Source of the DNA: Polyrhizophydium stewartii
Taxonomy: Eukaryota > Chytridiomycota > Chytridiomycetes > Rhizophydiales
Reading direction: 5' to 3'
NCBI GenBank assembly: GCA_027604665.1
Contig: JADGIZ010000151.1
Span: 1-22,529 of the forward strand
Length of the DNA: 22,529 nt
Shown here: in pieces, positions 1 to 10,287 of the stretch
How the letters are laid out: each line of letters opens with the position of its first letter
Numbering within the stretch: position 1 is the first letter of the stretch
Position numbers and translations under genes: made by a program
The notes under the pieces: generated by a model
Database searches by the model: none
What the model was told of the DNA's origin: nothing
Seen by the model: the letters and a program-made list of their open reading frames with translations, nothing else

Positions 1-109
1 GTGGGCGATGCGAGGCGGCCGGCGCGAGGGTACATTGGGGCGACGCGGACATGTGAAAGCGGGTCAGAGGCGAGCGGCGATGCGATTTCTCAGGGAACCC
101 CAGACGCAC

Positions 110-758
<649 letters not shown>

Positions 759-890
759 CTGCACGGGCCGCGGCGGGCGGGTGCGGGAGGTGTCAGCGGC
801 GGGCAGCGCCGGCGGGCCTGCGCTGCCCGCAGGCGCTGTGTCGCCTCGGGCGCCTGGCGCGGGACCTCTTCCGATGGACCCCAAATTGAG

Positions 891-952
891 CACGAGGCGG
901 CCACGAGGCGGCGGCCACGAGGCAGCGGCCACGAGGCAGCGGCCACGCGGCA
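891..952. repeat. 14-bp tandem repeat, about 4.4 copies
   Basis: The unit CACGAGGCAGCGGC is repeated directly. The first copy is shortened to 11 bp, three follow at 14 bp with one G/A variant, and the last is partial. It lies in the 5' region of ERG1. Each unit carries CACGAG (CTCGTG on the gene strand), an E-box-like half pattern. Whether it binds a regulator or is only a GC-rich slippage repeat cannot be told. Confidence 0.75.
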
Positions 953-1060
953 GTGAGCCCGGCCTGGGGCCTGGTGGCCCGAGCCGCCTCGGTTTCGTCT
1001 CCCTCCCCTCCCCCGCCCTCGCGCACCGTCCCGACGTCAGGCGACTCAAATGCGGCGGTG

Positions 1061-1066
1061 TTTATT
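1061..1066 (-). terminator. Poly(A) signal of SLA2
   Basis: AATAAA on the minus strand lies about 35 nt past the SLA2 stop codon, a normal spacing. It places the SLA2 3' end close to 1040-1055, so ERG1 transcription should begin below that point unless the two transcripts overlap. Confidence 0.6.
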
Positions 1067-1100
1067 GCGCGACTGCGACGGCCGCGACACCGAGGACCCT

Positions 1101-4100
1101 TCACTCCTCGTCGTGGTACGTCTGCTTGCGCATCTCGCCGAGCTGGTAGCGAGCCGTCTGCAGCTCCTTCTCGAGCTCCAGGATCCGCACCTGCTGCTCC
1201 ATCTCGCGCACCTTGGCCTCGTGCTTGGTCATCTTGCCGACCTCGTTGCGCGCACGCTGCTCGGCCGACAGCTTCGCGGCGTCCTTGGCCGCCTTGACGA
1301 GCAGCTTGGTCGCCTCGCGCACGGCCTGCGCGGCCTCCTCGAGCCGGTCCTGCGTCTTGCTGAACGGCACCGCCTTGACGCGCGCAGCAGCAACAAGCTG
1401 CGTCGTCGCAACGCCAACCTCTTGCGCAGCGACAACAAGCTGCTCCCACGAGTGCGTGCCCTGCACAAGCCCGTCCGCAACCTCGACAAGGTACGTCGTG
1501 GCCACGGCGACAGACTGCGCCGCCGAGATCAGGCCCTCGGTCCACTTGTTGTTCTTCTTGTAGAACGCTCCGCTCGTCGTGCTGCCGCGGCCGTGCGCAA
1601 CAATCTCCTGTTGGCTCGCCGTCGCGCACCGGATCAGGTTCGCAATCGCCGTCGTGATCGCCATCGCCGACTGGATGATTGCAGAGTGCACGTTGAGGTT
1701 CGGCCCGCTGTTGCGCAGGAGCAGCTCCTGCAGTCGGCGAGCGGCTTCCTCGATCGCCCTCGCGGCGTTGCCCATCTCGCGCTCAACCGCGTCGCCAAGG
1801 TCGCCGTCCAGCTTGCCGTCCAGCTTGCTGCCCACGAGCTTCTCCATCAGCACGCCCACGCGTGCGACCTGGTGCTGCGCAACCCGCGAGAGCTCAACGA
1901 CGCGCTCGGGCTGCCGCTGCGGCGCAACGAGCGCCATCGCGCCAGACTTGACCTGGTTGAAAAAGTCAATCGTTGCGTCCGCACCCATGCGAAGCATCGC
2001 CCGCGCCTCGTCTGCATCCTGGTCCTCGGACGCGAGCCGCAGCGCTCCCTTGCCGTTGAACAGCAGCTGCGACACGGCCTGCGCAAACGCGCTCGACGTA
2101 CTGATGGCGTCCTTGGGATCTCCGCCGTTCACGAGTCGCACAAAGCTCGCGCTAAAGTCTGCGCAGTTCTGCTGCGCCTTCTCAATCAGCGATAGCACGT
2201 ACTCGGGCGTCGCCGCAAGGTTTCCTTCGTGCGCTGCGCTGTCGAGCTCAAACACGGCCTCCATCACGGTCGTCGAGCACGTCTGCAGCACATTGTCTGC
2301 ACAGGACTGTCAGCGCTTCCGCCAATACTTTCAAGCAAGCCCGGCGAGAGCCAGGCAATGAGAGCGCACCCATCATTTGGTACAGCAGCTTGCGGTGCTC
2401 GACGCGGAGCTTGTTGATCTCGTCGTCGCGGCTGCTGAGCCCCTGGCTGCTCTCTTGCTGGTGCTGCGACAGAACCAGCAGCGCCTGGTCAAGACCTGCC
2501 TGCAGCACCGACACCTCCTCCTCGTTGGCAGCCTTGTTGCGCTCAATCGTCACAAGCAGATCGTCCACGCGCCTGCGGAGCTCCTCAGCCTCGGCCTGCT
2601 TGGCGCGGATAATGCTCTCGAGCTGCGACTGCTCGGCCGTGAAGCGCGCAACAAGCCCCTGCACCTCGGCACCCTTGGACGACGACAGGTCGTTGAGCGC
2701 CGCCTTGCTCTCGCCAATCTCGCGGCGCAGGCGCGCCAGTTCCTCCTCGTACTGCAGGCGGATACGGTCCGTATCCTCCTTGAGACGGTTGCGCTCCACA
2801 AGCACCTCGGTGAGCTCGTTTGTCTTGGCCTGCGTGATACGATCCGTCAGAATTCATCGGGCAAGCGAAACGGTGCAGACGCTTCAAATGGAGCAACGCA
2901 CCCGGAGGTCCGCCTTGACCTTCTCCGACTCGCGGCGAGCCTCGTCCGTCACCTTGGCGCCGGCGTCCTTGAGTTGCTTGAACTTGGTGAGCAGGTCCAG
3001 GTGCTCTTTGCGCAGCTGGGCGTACAGCTTGGCCAGCGCCTCGTACTTTTGCTTCCACTGGTTGACTTCGTCTGCACGCAGGATGCGGATCAGCATGCTA
3101 GTGACAAACAGTGCAGCCGAGCAGCGATCCATCTCGCACCCTGGAGCTTGCGGATCGTGTCGTCCTTGGTCGACGCGGCGGCGTTGGTCAGGTTGAGCTG
3201 CGCAATCTGCTGCTCAAGCATCGACACGCGCTGCATGTACTGCTCCGCAAGCTGGCGGTCCTGCACGGCCTTGTTCTTGAAAAACTCGACTTGCGAGTGC
3301 GCATCGAGCAGACGTGCCTGGACCATCTGCTGCTCCTGCGCCTGCATCATCTGCTGGCGAAGGCGCTCCTGCTCCTGCTGCCGGAGAAGCTCCTGCTGGC
3401 GCAGCAGCTCCTGCTGTCGCACCATTTCTTGCTGACGCTCGAGCTCCTGCTTGCGCTCGAGCTCTTGCTGCCGCTGCTGTCGCTCGAGCGCCTCCTGCTC
3501 TTCGATGAACTTGCGGTGCAGCTCCTCCTGCTCGCGCATGAAGGCCTCAGTCTCGTCGCGCTCCTTCTTGGCCTTGGCGTTGTTCTGGTTGCGCGGCTGC
3601 TGAGTCGGCGCGCCATTGGCAAGAAAGTCGACAGGGTCGTGCGGCAGCTTGGGGATCGAAATGAGCGACGTCAGGTACTTGAGTCCCGAGCAGTCGTCGT
3701 AAAACTGCAGCAGCGCATAGTGGTTGCGCTTGAACTTGTCGCGCAGCGGGCCGAGCACTTCGACAGAGCCAATGACTGTTGCGGCGAGAACGTGCAAGAA
3801 CGTTTGTCAGTCGGCACGCATATAAGAACAGCGATAGAGCCGAAACGCACTCTGGTGCATGGCCGTCATCATGCTGACAATGAACTGGTAGATGCCAAAG
3901 CTCTCCTCGACAATGGGCACGAGGGCTGCAATGCGGCACTCATTCGGGCCGACGGAGCGCAAGTGAGTAAAGACCTGCTTCTGGAACGTGTCGATCTTGT
4001 CCAGCAGCGTGAGCAGCTCGCTGATGGTCTCATATCTGGCGTGGTTGCCGCGTCAGCCGCCGGGTCGGCTCCGTACGACAGGCAGCATCTGAGAGCGCAC

Positions 4101-4789
4101 CCTTCGTTGGGATCCTCGATACCCTTGAGCGTCACATACTCCTGGTAGTCAAAGTTGCCGCTGAACTCGGGGTGGATGGCATGGAATTGCAGCTTGATCT
4201 GCAGGTACGCTCCGTACAGGTTGATGAGCTGGCCGTAGCCTGCAAAACGGCAGCAATCGAGACGAAAGCCATCGTAAGCAGACAGGAAAGAAAGCTGCGA
4301 TCCAAGATAAAGAGTTTGGCGCACCTCCGCGGTGGTTTGGCACCGATCGCACGACCTGGTCGAGCCAGCGCGCCTCGGCAATGCCGTCGCGAAGAACCTG
4401 GATGATGTGCCGAGCGAAACATGAGCAGGATCAGCGGTTAGACAGCAGTTTTCTGTACAGCGTTGAAATCTAGGCTGGCAGCGTCTAAAATAGCCCCAAA
4501 AGGCTGCCGTGTACCACAGATCGCTCGGAATTCAAAGACCTACTTGAGGATGACCTTGGCGCACCACCTTATGGACCAAAATAATCGACTTGTACGTTAT
4601 AATCTCGTCCAGAATTGGGTATGACTTAACCGCGATCCAGAAGCTGCCCGATCCTTTAACGTCCCAGGTGTAAAGGATGCAAGCACGGACGTGCTTCTGC
4701 TTTGGCGCGCACTCTTCGGTCGAGAGCGCCTTTTTGATGGCGATGGCGAGATCCTCCTCGGATTTGGAGCTGATTCCGTAGCGAGACAT
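1101..4789 (-). CDS. SLA2: Sla2/End4 (HIP1R-type) clathrin-actin adaptor
   Basis: This endocytic adaptor links PIP2-rich plasma membrane and clathrin to cortical actin. Eight exons: 4789-4544, 4397-4325, 4239-4101, 4035-3851, 3775-3140, 3071-2902, 2829-2370 and 2296-1101. They total 3105 bp (1034 aa), with every junction phase-consistent. The ANTH domain spans about residues 10-270: the start reads MSRYGISSKSEED, followed by KHVRACILYTWD, VHKVVRQGHPQVLRDG, DPNEGYETISELL and LKYLTSLISIPKLP. A Gln/Glu-rich then heptad coiled coil covers about 290-640. The C-terminal THATCH (I/LWEQ) actin-binding domain lies at about 800-980 (AVEREMGNAARAIEEAARRL, KKNNKWTEGLISAAQSVAVA, SWEQLVVAAQEVGVATTQL), followed by a dimerisation helix. 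Length matches yeast Sla2 (968) and human HIP1R (1068). The start ATG has A at -3 and aligns with fungal Sla2 starts. Introns are 65-146 bp; five of the seven carry GTGCG(C/T) donors, one GTGCGA and one GTAGGT. Confidence 0.96.
3326..3507 (-). repeat. Gln/Glu/Arg-rich coiled-coil repeat within SLA2
   Basis: The segment encodes imperfect repeats of the type RQQELLRQQELL and LERQQ over about 60 residues. They come from CTCCTGCTG/CGC-type codon repeats on the plus strand. Fungal Sla2 proteins are known for Gln-rich central coils. The codon-level repetition suggests growth by slippage, and copy number may vary between strains. Confidence 0.8.
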
Positions 4790-5395
4790 GATTGCTGGCG
4801 AGACGCGAGAACCGGGTGTGTGCGCTTTGGCGTTGTTGCTGAGATCCTGGAGAGTCTGTTGGATGGGTGCAGGCTGTCGTTTTTCGCAGATTCGTGTCAG
4901 CGTGAAATCAGGGCAGAGCGAAAGCACCCTGGCTGGACGCCTCGGGCTCGTGCGCCGCGGTGCCGGCCTGGGCCGCTGGGGACGGGCGTCCGGTCGCGCG
5001 CGGGCCTCGGCGCCCGTGTGCCGACGCTGCGCCCGTGTGCACGGCCCGTCCCGACGTTCCCGCGAGGCCGGGTCGGGGCACCGCACCTGCGAGCGCACCG
5101 ACGGTTTCCAGCGAAGAGAGTCGCCATCACCCCGGCCAAGCCAAGCACACCACGCATCCTGAGGGCGGCACCGCTGGATCCAACGATCGCCCGGGCTGGC
5201 GCTGCGCCTGCTGCTGCCGGGCATCGGCACGGGGGCCGCTGGGTGCCGACCCCGCAGGCACGCATAGGGTGTGCGGCGCTGCACGCTCGGCCGGCTGCAC
5301 CATCGCGATGTGGCCGACTCTTGTTCTGCCACGTCGCCGAACCGGTGCATATTTGAGCGCCCCCGTTCTTTCCCCTCAACTTCACGGCGCCCGCG
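4790..5395. promoter_or_regulatory. Divergent promoter region between SLA2 and the F-box gene
   Basis: This 606-bp GC-rich spacer separates two outward-facing starts. I see no convincing exon: open frames here are long only because the DNA is GC-rich. A weak AT-rich spot (GCATATTTGAG, near 5345) precedes a pyrimidine-rich CCCCCGTTCTTTCCCCTC run just upstream of the F-box start, a common fungal core-promoter arrangement. No tRNA or repeat was seen. Confidence 0.5.
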
Positions 5396-6592
5396 ATGCG
5401 GAGCAAGCCCAGGGGCCTCGCGGACATGCCCGCACCGGTTCTGATCGAGATCCTCGACTGGCTCGACCTGCCCACCATCGCGGCCGCCGCGGGGTGCTGC
5501 CGCGCGCTGGCCAGGGCCGCGCCGCAGGGCCTGGTCGGCAAGATGCTGCGGGCAAGGGACCTTGCCGTCTGCACCGAGACGTCCGCAAGCCTGTCCCCCG
5601 CCGCCGCCGAAGGCCCGCGCACGCAGTGTCGCCTGTTCCCAGTGCGTGCCGACTTTGCGGCGTGCACCGTGACCTTTGAGCCGCGGCCGTCGACCGCAAG
5701 CACGGCAATCGCCGGCCGCGGCGTGTCGCCAGCCTTTGTTGCCACCCGAACCATTGCGTCGCCGCCCCCTGTGCTGGCTCCCGACGCCACGGTGCGCTGC
5801 GTGACAAGCACCAGCGTCACCCGCGTGCGCTACGAGGGCTGGACGGAGCTCATCCGCAGCTACTACTCGGGCCGCCCGCAGGTGGCCGTGGCCGCGCGGC
5901 TGTCGGCGAGCCAGGCAGCCGCCCTGGCCACGGCAGCCTTCCACGCCGCATCGCGGCCAGAGCTCGAGCGCATGTACTGGTTCAACCTCGACCCCGGCCA
6001 CCACGTGCTGGGCGAGCCGTGCGTGCAGCTCGTGTACGAGACACGCCCGCCGGCCAACCCTGCCGCCGAGCCCGGATCTGTCGATGCCATGCCGTCCGTC
6101 GTGCTCGTGCGAGCCGTCGCGCACATCTCGTGGCTGTTGTCGACTTTGAGGAAGCTGCGGCCGCCGCCCGTGCCAACCAACCAGCCCCGCGCCGTGCTGC
6201 TGCGCACAAGGCTGAATCTGAGCGAGGCAGAGCTGCTCGACGAGCGAATGCTCGCCCTGCTCGCATACGACTCGCGCCGGCCAGATGCCGGATCGCTGTC
6301 GCACAGCGAGCTCACTGAATTGGCCAGCTCGCTGGCGGCAGCTCCGGCGTTTCCACCGATCGAGCGCCGCATTCGCATCGAGCATGCGCTGCGTGCCCAG
6401 TTCTCCTGCAACCCAGACTCGCTGTGGAAGTACTCATTCGTCAAGCGGTTCATTGCCAACCCGTCAGAGGTCGCCGACTGGTCAGCGCTGACCCCGGACG
6501 CCAAGACAGCCATGTGCGCGCAGATTGCCCTGCGCGTGAGTCAATCCGAGCTCGCGGAGCTGCAGCGCGGCCAGCCGATGCATGCGAAATGA
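5396..6592 (+). CDS. F-box protein of unknown target
   Basis: This intronless ORF encodes 398 aa. Residues about 8-45 (LADMPAPVLIEILDWLDLPT, then a CCRALARAAP-type end) match the F-box: a proline after the opening residues, the I-L-x-W-L-D-L-P core and the R-A-L-A close. By family knowledge, F-box proteins bind Skp1 and recruit substrates to SCF ubiquitin ligases; the rest of the protein normally selects the substrate. Here the remaining 350 residues show no WD40, LRR or Kelch repeats that I can recognise. They contain a Trp/Tyr-containing block (YEGWTELIRSYYSG) and a helical, charged C-terminal half. The first ATG has G at -3; a second ATG at 5426 also precedes the F-box. The stop lies only 49 bp before the start of the exoribonuclease gene. 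Coding status is likely because the frame stays open with a recognisable motif at its beginning; the substrate is unknown. Confidence 0.8.
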   Translation: MRSKPRGLADMPAPVLIEILDWLDLPTIAAAAGCCRALARAAPQGLVGKMLRARDLAVCTETSASLSPAAAEGPRTQCRLFPVRADFAACTVTFEPRPSTASTAIAGRGVSPAFVATRTIASPPPVLAPDATVRCVTSTSVTRVRYEGWTELIRSYYSGRPQVAVAARLSASQAAALATAAFHAASRPELERMYWFNLDPGHHVLGEPCVQLVYETRPPANPAAEPGSVDAMPSVVLVRAVAHISWLLSTLRKLRPPPVPTNQPRAVLLRTRLNLSEAELLDERMLALLAYDSRRPDAGSLSHSELTELASSLAAAPAFPPIERRIRIEHALRAQFSCNPDSLWKYSFVKRFIANPSEVADWSALTPDAKTAMCAQIALRVSQSELAELQRGQPMHAK

Positions 6593-6641
6593 AGTCGGCG
6601 ATTGACCATTTGGTGTGGGCTTGCCCAGTTCCGCTTGCGCA

Positions 6642-9600
6642 ATGCTGGGACTTCGTCGCACATGGCGGGCGGTGGGCCGCACCACGAGAGGTGCATCCGC
6701 TGGCCCGGCACTCCGTCTGCCAGCATCGTTCTCGACCGTCGTGGCGGCGCTTGGTCCTGCCGCCGCCGCCGCCGCCGTCGGTGTGGTGCCGACCGCCGTC
6801 ACGGTCGGCCAGCGTGCGACGATCTCGACGACGAGAGCTGCGCTGCGCCAACCGCGTGAGGCACAGCCCGTCACGGCGGCCAAGCCCGCGCCGGCCAAGA
6901 CCCACCAGGCGCCGCCAGCGCAGGCACCCGCGGCACCTGCACGTGCTCAGTCGCCGCCCGCGGATACGTCCCTTGCGTCGCTGGAGCGTCGCCAGAAACA
7001 GTCTGCAGAGCGGCCCGCCGTGCTCGCAGTCGGCGACCTCGTCGAGGTGCGACGGTGCGTCCCACGCAATCCGCCGCAGCGTGCACCATGCCGCTCACGC
7101 TCGGCCCGCAACGCAGGTCCGGCAAGACGCAGGTCGGCGTGATCATCCATATCCTCGACTCTGGCTTCACCAACTTCACGACGATGCTCTTCAACGGCCA
7201 CATCGCGGTGCACTCGAAAAACGACGTCTTTTTCTCGGTGCCCGGATGGGCGTACCTGCCTCGCATCCAGCGCATGCCCACGGACCCGACGGCTGCCGCG
7301 GGCGCCGTCGGCATATCGGTCGAGTCCGGGCGGCACCTTGCCGCGGCGGGCATCCCGCGCAGCGTCACGTACCACCTTGCTGCCTTCACCAGCGCAGTCG
7401 ACTCCAACTTGACGCACTTTACCGACGAGTTCCTCAACCTGCACTTGGCTCTTCTCGATCGCAGCAGCGCTCAGGCCGACAACGGCTCGGATGCAGGCTC
7501 GAGGGACATCCTCGTTACGCCTCGCGAGGCCGCTCAGATTGTCACGCGCCAGGCCGACCCATCGCCTTCAGAGATCTACGCCGCATACCTGCACATGTGC
7601 AGATCCACCACCCAGTTTGCCGCCGCCGACTCGTTCAATCTTCTCGAGCGCCCGCAGTTCCGCGTTCTATCGCACGAAGAGAGCAAGCAAGTCCACTGGG
7701 TGATTGAGCAGGTCCAGCGTTTCGGCAGGTCGCCCTCAAACGAGCTCCCGTTCGGAAGCTTTCTCGCCAAGGTCCGCCGGCTCGTCCAAGAGGCTCGCGC
7801 AACCACGTCGCAGACAACATCGGGCAACGCCTCCGCCGCCACTACGGAACCCCAAAATCAGCCGCAGGATGCTGCGCTCGACATTGCATTTGACGACTCG
7901 GACCGTGTCTTCATTCGCACCATCATCGACTCGCTCGGCGTGGCGCCAAACTTCCCGTCGCATGAGCGGTCCTTTGCTCAAACCCAGGTGCTCAAGCGGC
8001 TCTCGCCGCTGTATGCGTTCTATCCGACCGAAAAGGACGTGCTACTGTTTCTAAAGGAGATTGGCGTGCACGCGCCATGGGAGAACCCCGCAACGCTGCG
8101 CATCTCGCGCAAGGGCCGGCTGTCGTTTGTCGGAAACGACGCAGGAAAGCTCATTGATGCACGGACAAACGCGCTCGTCAATGATATTCTTTCGAGCAAG
8201 GTCATTGCATATGACGACCAGGGCAAGTGCGTCATGCAGCCGCCGCCTGCATCAGCGTCGGCCGCAATGGCGGCGGCGGCCCAAAATAAGGATCAAGCAG
8301 TGTCGGTCAGGGACGCCTTTTCCAAGCACATTATTGCGCTTCCCGAAGAGGCTTCAGAGGGAGCACCCGTAGCCCAATACTACACCACTGACACTGTTGC
8401 CGCGTCGCGAGTCGACTTTGGCGAGCAGCGCGTCTACATCATCGACTCGCCGACGGCCCACGAGCTCGACGACGGCTTTTCGATCGAGGACCGGCCCGAC
8501 GGCACTTGGGTGCACGTGCACATCGCCGACCCGACGGCGTACATCCCGCCGGGCAGCGACACTGCGCTCGCGTCACAGCTGCGCGGCAACAGCGTGTATC
8601 TGCCCGAGCGCGTGTATTCAATGATGCCCGAGATCCTCAGCGACGAGCGCTTTGGCCTCGAGGTGTCACCGTGCGCGCTCACGTTTAGCGCACGGCTCGG
8701 CGCAGATGGCAACATTGTCGACTACAAGGTACAGCCGGCAATCATTCGCCGCCCTGTTGTGACGCAGTATGGGCTCGTCGATGATGTACTCGACTGGGCG
8801 AGCGTGCCCGGGTTCAATGCGCCGCGGGACAGCTTGCCCGTATGGGCTCGCCGCTACTTTGAGGTTCAGGACGAAAATGCCAAGGCCAAGGCTCAAGCGA
8901 CTTCGCCGCCGACCCACAAGAACCCGCGGCGTGTGCCGGCTGTGTTTGACGATGCCGACAAGGCGGCGCTCCGCCGCCTGCATGAGATAGCACTGCGTCA
9001 CTTTTCGTTCCGAAAGAGCCAAGGAGCGTTTGTGCCCGAGCAGCTGAACTCGTCCGTGTCGATTCAGCCGTACCCGCTGCCCGAGTGGGACTTGTGGAAA
9101 TCAGGAACAGACGCTGCGCAGGGTTCGCGCAACGTCGCACCGCTCATCAGCCTCGACTCGTACAGCCTCTCTTATTTGTCGCCATCGCACGTGCTCGTCT
9201 CGGAGATGATGATCTTGGCGGGCCGTGTTGCGGCGCGCTTTGCAATCGACCACGGCGTGCCGATCCCGTTCCGCGGCCAGCCGTCGCTGCGTGCGGCCGT
9301 CTCGGCCAAGACGGCATCGCCGCTGACGTTCCAGACGGATCTTGATCTCGTGCACGCGCTGCTCGCCACGGTCGACCGCGACTTTGGACTGATGCCATAC
9401 GCCAGCATGCAGCGCCTGCTGCCGTTCCTGCCGTCCGCACAGTGGTCCCTGGACCCCATCTCGCACTCGCTCATGGGACTGCCGGGCATCGAGCCGCGTA
9501 TGGACGGCGGCCAAGCAGCGCTTGGCGGCGCGCCGCCGAGCGGCATGGTCGGGTACGTCAAGGCGACCAGCCCACTGCGGAGGTACAAGGACATGCTCGT

Positions 9601-10246
9601 CCACTGGCAGTTCAAGGCAGTGTTTTCCGCCCGCGCAATAGCTGCAGGCACGGATCTGTCCAGGGAGGCTGCTGGCGCTGCGCCGCGGCTGCCATTCACG
9701 CGCAGCCAAGTCGAGGCGCTGATCCCGCACCTGCACGCGAGCCAAAAGAGCACGCAGGACCTGTCCAAGCGCGCCGATCGGTTCTGGACGCTCGAGTGGG
9801 TCCGCCGGCGCGAGCTGCTTGCCACGGGACACTCGCCGGCGCTCAGCGACGCCGAGATGGACCAGTTTGCCCTCGCGCCGGGATGCACCGACTTTGCCGA
9901 GCATGCCCGCCGCGGCGAGCTGGGCGGCGGCACGATGCCCGCGGTGCGCGGACACACCATCATCGAGCCGCTCGACGTCAGCGCGATGCAGGGCCAGAGC
10001 ACCGCGAGTCGCCCGGTCTACACCGCGATCGTGATGGACGACGTCAACGAGCAGTTTTACGGGGGCGGGTCGGCAGGCAGAGCCAGGACCATGCGCGTGG
10101 CGGTTGTCGAGCTCGGCGGCATCCAGGTTGGATGCATACTCGACCCAGTTTCCTCCGGCGCACGCCGCCGCGGGGACATTGTCTCGGTGGTGCTCGAGCG
10201 TGTCGACCCGAACCTGGGCCGCATGGTGATGCGCCAAGTGGGGTGA
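6642..10246 (+). CDS. DSS1: Mitochondrial RNase II-family 3'-5' exoribonuclease (Dss1/CYT-4 type)
   Basis: This RNB-domain exoribonuclease is probably the nuclease of the mitochondrial RNA degradosome, partner of the Suv3 helicase in fungi. Exons 6642-7054 and 7117-10246 join into 1180 aa. The 62-bp intron has GTGCGT...CGCAG, and the junction CG|G restores an Arg codon. The first 72 residues contain no acidic residue and begin MLGLRRTWRAVGRTTRG, a typical mitochondrial presequence. The catalytic RNB motif is IDSPTAHELDDGFSIE, giving D581, E587, D589 and D590. These align with E. coli RNase II D201, D207, D209 and D210, with Glu at the second position as in organellar relatives. The conserved SPLRRYKDMLVHWQF lies at about 956-970. 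The C-terminus (from about 1105) looks like a short S1-type fold. The gene starts 49 bp after the F-box stop and converges on NOP2 with 36 bp between stop codons. Dis3-like cytosolic enzymes are less likely because no PIN domain is present. Confidence 0.92.
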
Positions 10247-10281
10247 TTGAACACGGAGCGTCGAATGAATAGGATACGTGG

Positions 10282-10287
10282 TTTATT
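10282..10287 (-). terminator. NOP2 poly(A) signal overlapping its stop codon
   Basis: The minus strand reads CAATAAAC, in which TAA (10285-10283) is the NOP2 stop codon and AATAAA is a canonical poly(A) signal. Usual cleavage 10-30 nt downstream would give a 3' UTR of only about 10-35 nt, ending near the exoribonuclease stop at 10246. Confidence 0.65.

Larger units (their letters stand above)
759..1100. promoter_or_regulatory. Tight SLA2-ERG1 spacer: SLA2 3' end and ERG1 5' region
   Basis: This 342-bp stretch lies between two minus-strand genes. It should hold the SLA2 3' UTR, the ERG1 promoter, and probably the first ERG1 intron: the acceptor CAG sits at 761-759 with a GCTGAC branch-like motif about 40 nt upstream. 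It also contains a 14-bp tandem repeat and a purine-rich tract (about 990-1020, minus strand). No start codon for ERG1 was found. Confidence 0.5.

Noticed and set aside
1050..2195. 381-codon plus-strand frame opposite SLA2
   Set aside because: It is Leu/Arg-rich with no family features and mirrors the highly conserved THATCH-encoding exon.
3111..4148. 345-codon plus-strand frame opposite SLA2
   Set aside because: It crosses several SLA2 introns, and its Leu-rich repeats are simply the complement of the Gln/Glu coiled-coil codons.
4532..6385. 617-codon open frame on the minus strand
   Set aside because: Only its last part (from 4789 down) is SLA2 exon 1. The rest crosses the SLA2/F-box spacer and runs antisense to the F-box gene, with an Arg/Ala/Gly-rich composition typical of GC-rich shadow frames.
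7117..7132. Alternative acceptor for the exoribonuclease intron at the second CAG (7132)
   Set aside because: Joining there shifts the frame and gives an immediate TGA. The acceptor at 7116 keeps the frame.
9101..10237. 378-codon frame antisense to the exoribonuclease
   Set aside because: It lies fully opposite the conserved RNB domain, and its Arg/Ala/His-rich composition fits a codon-position shadow.
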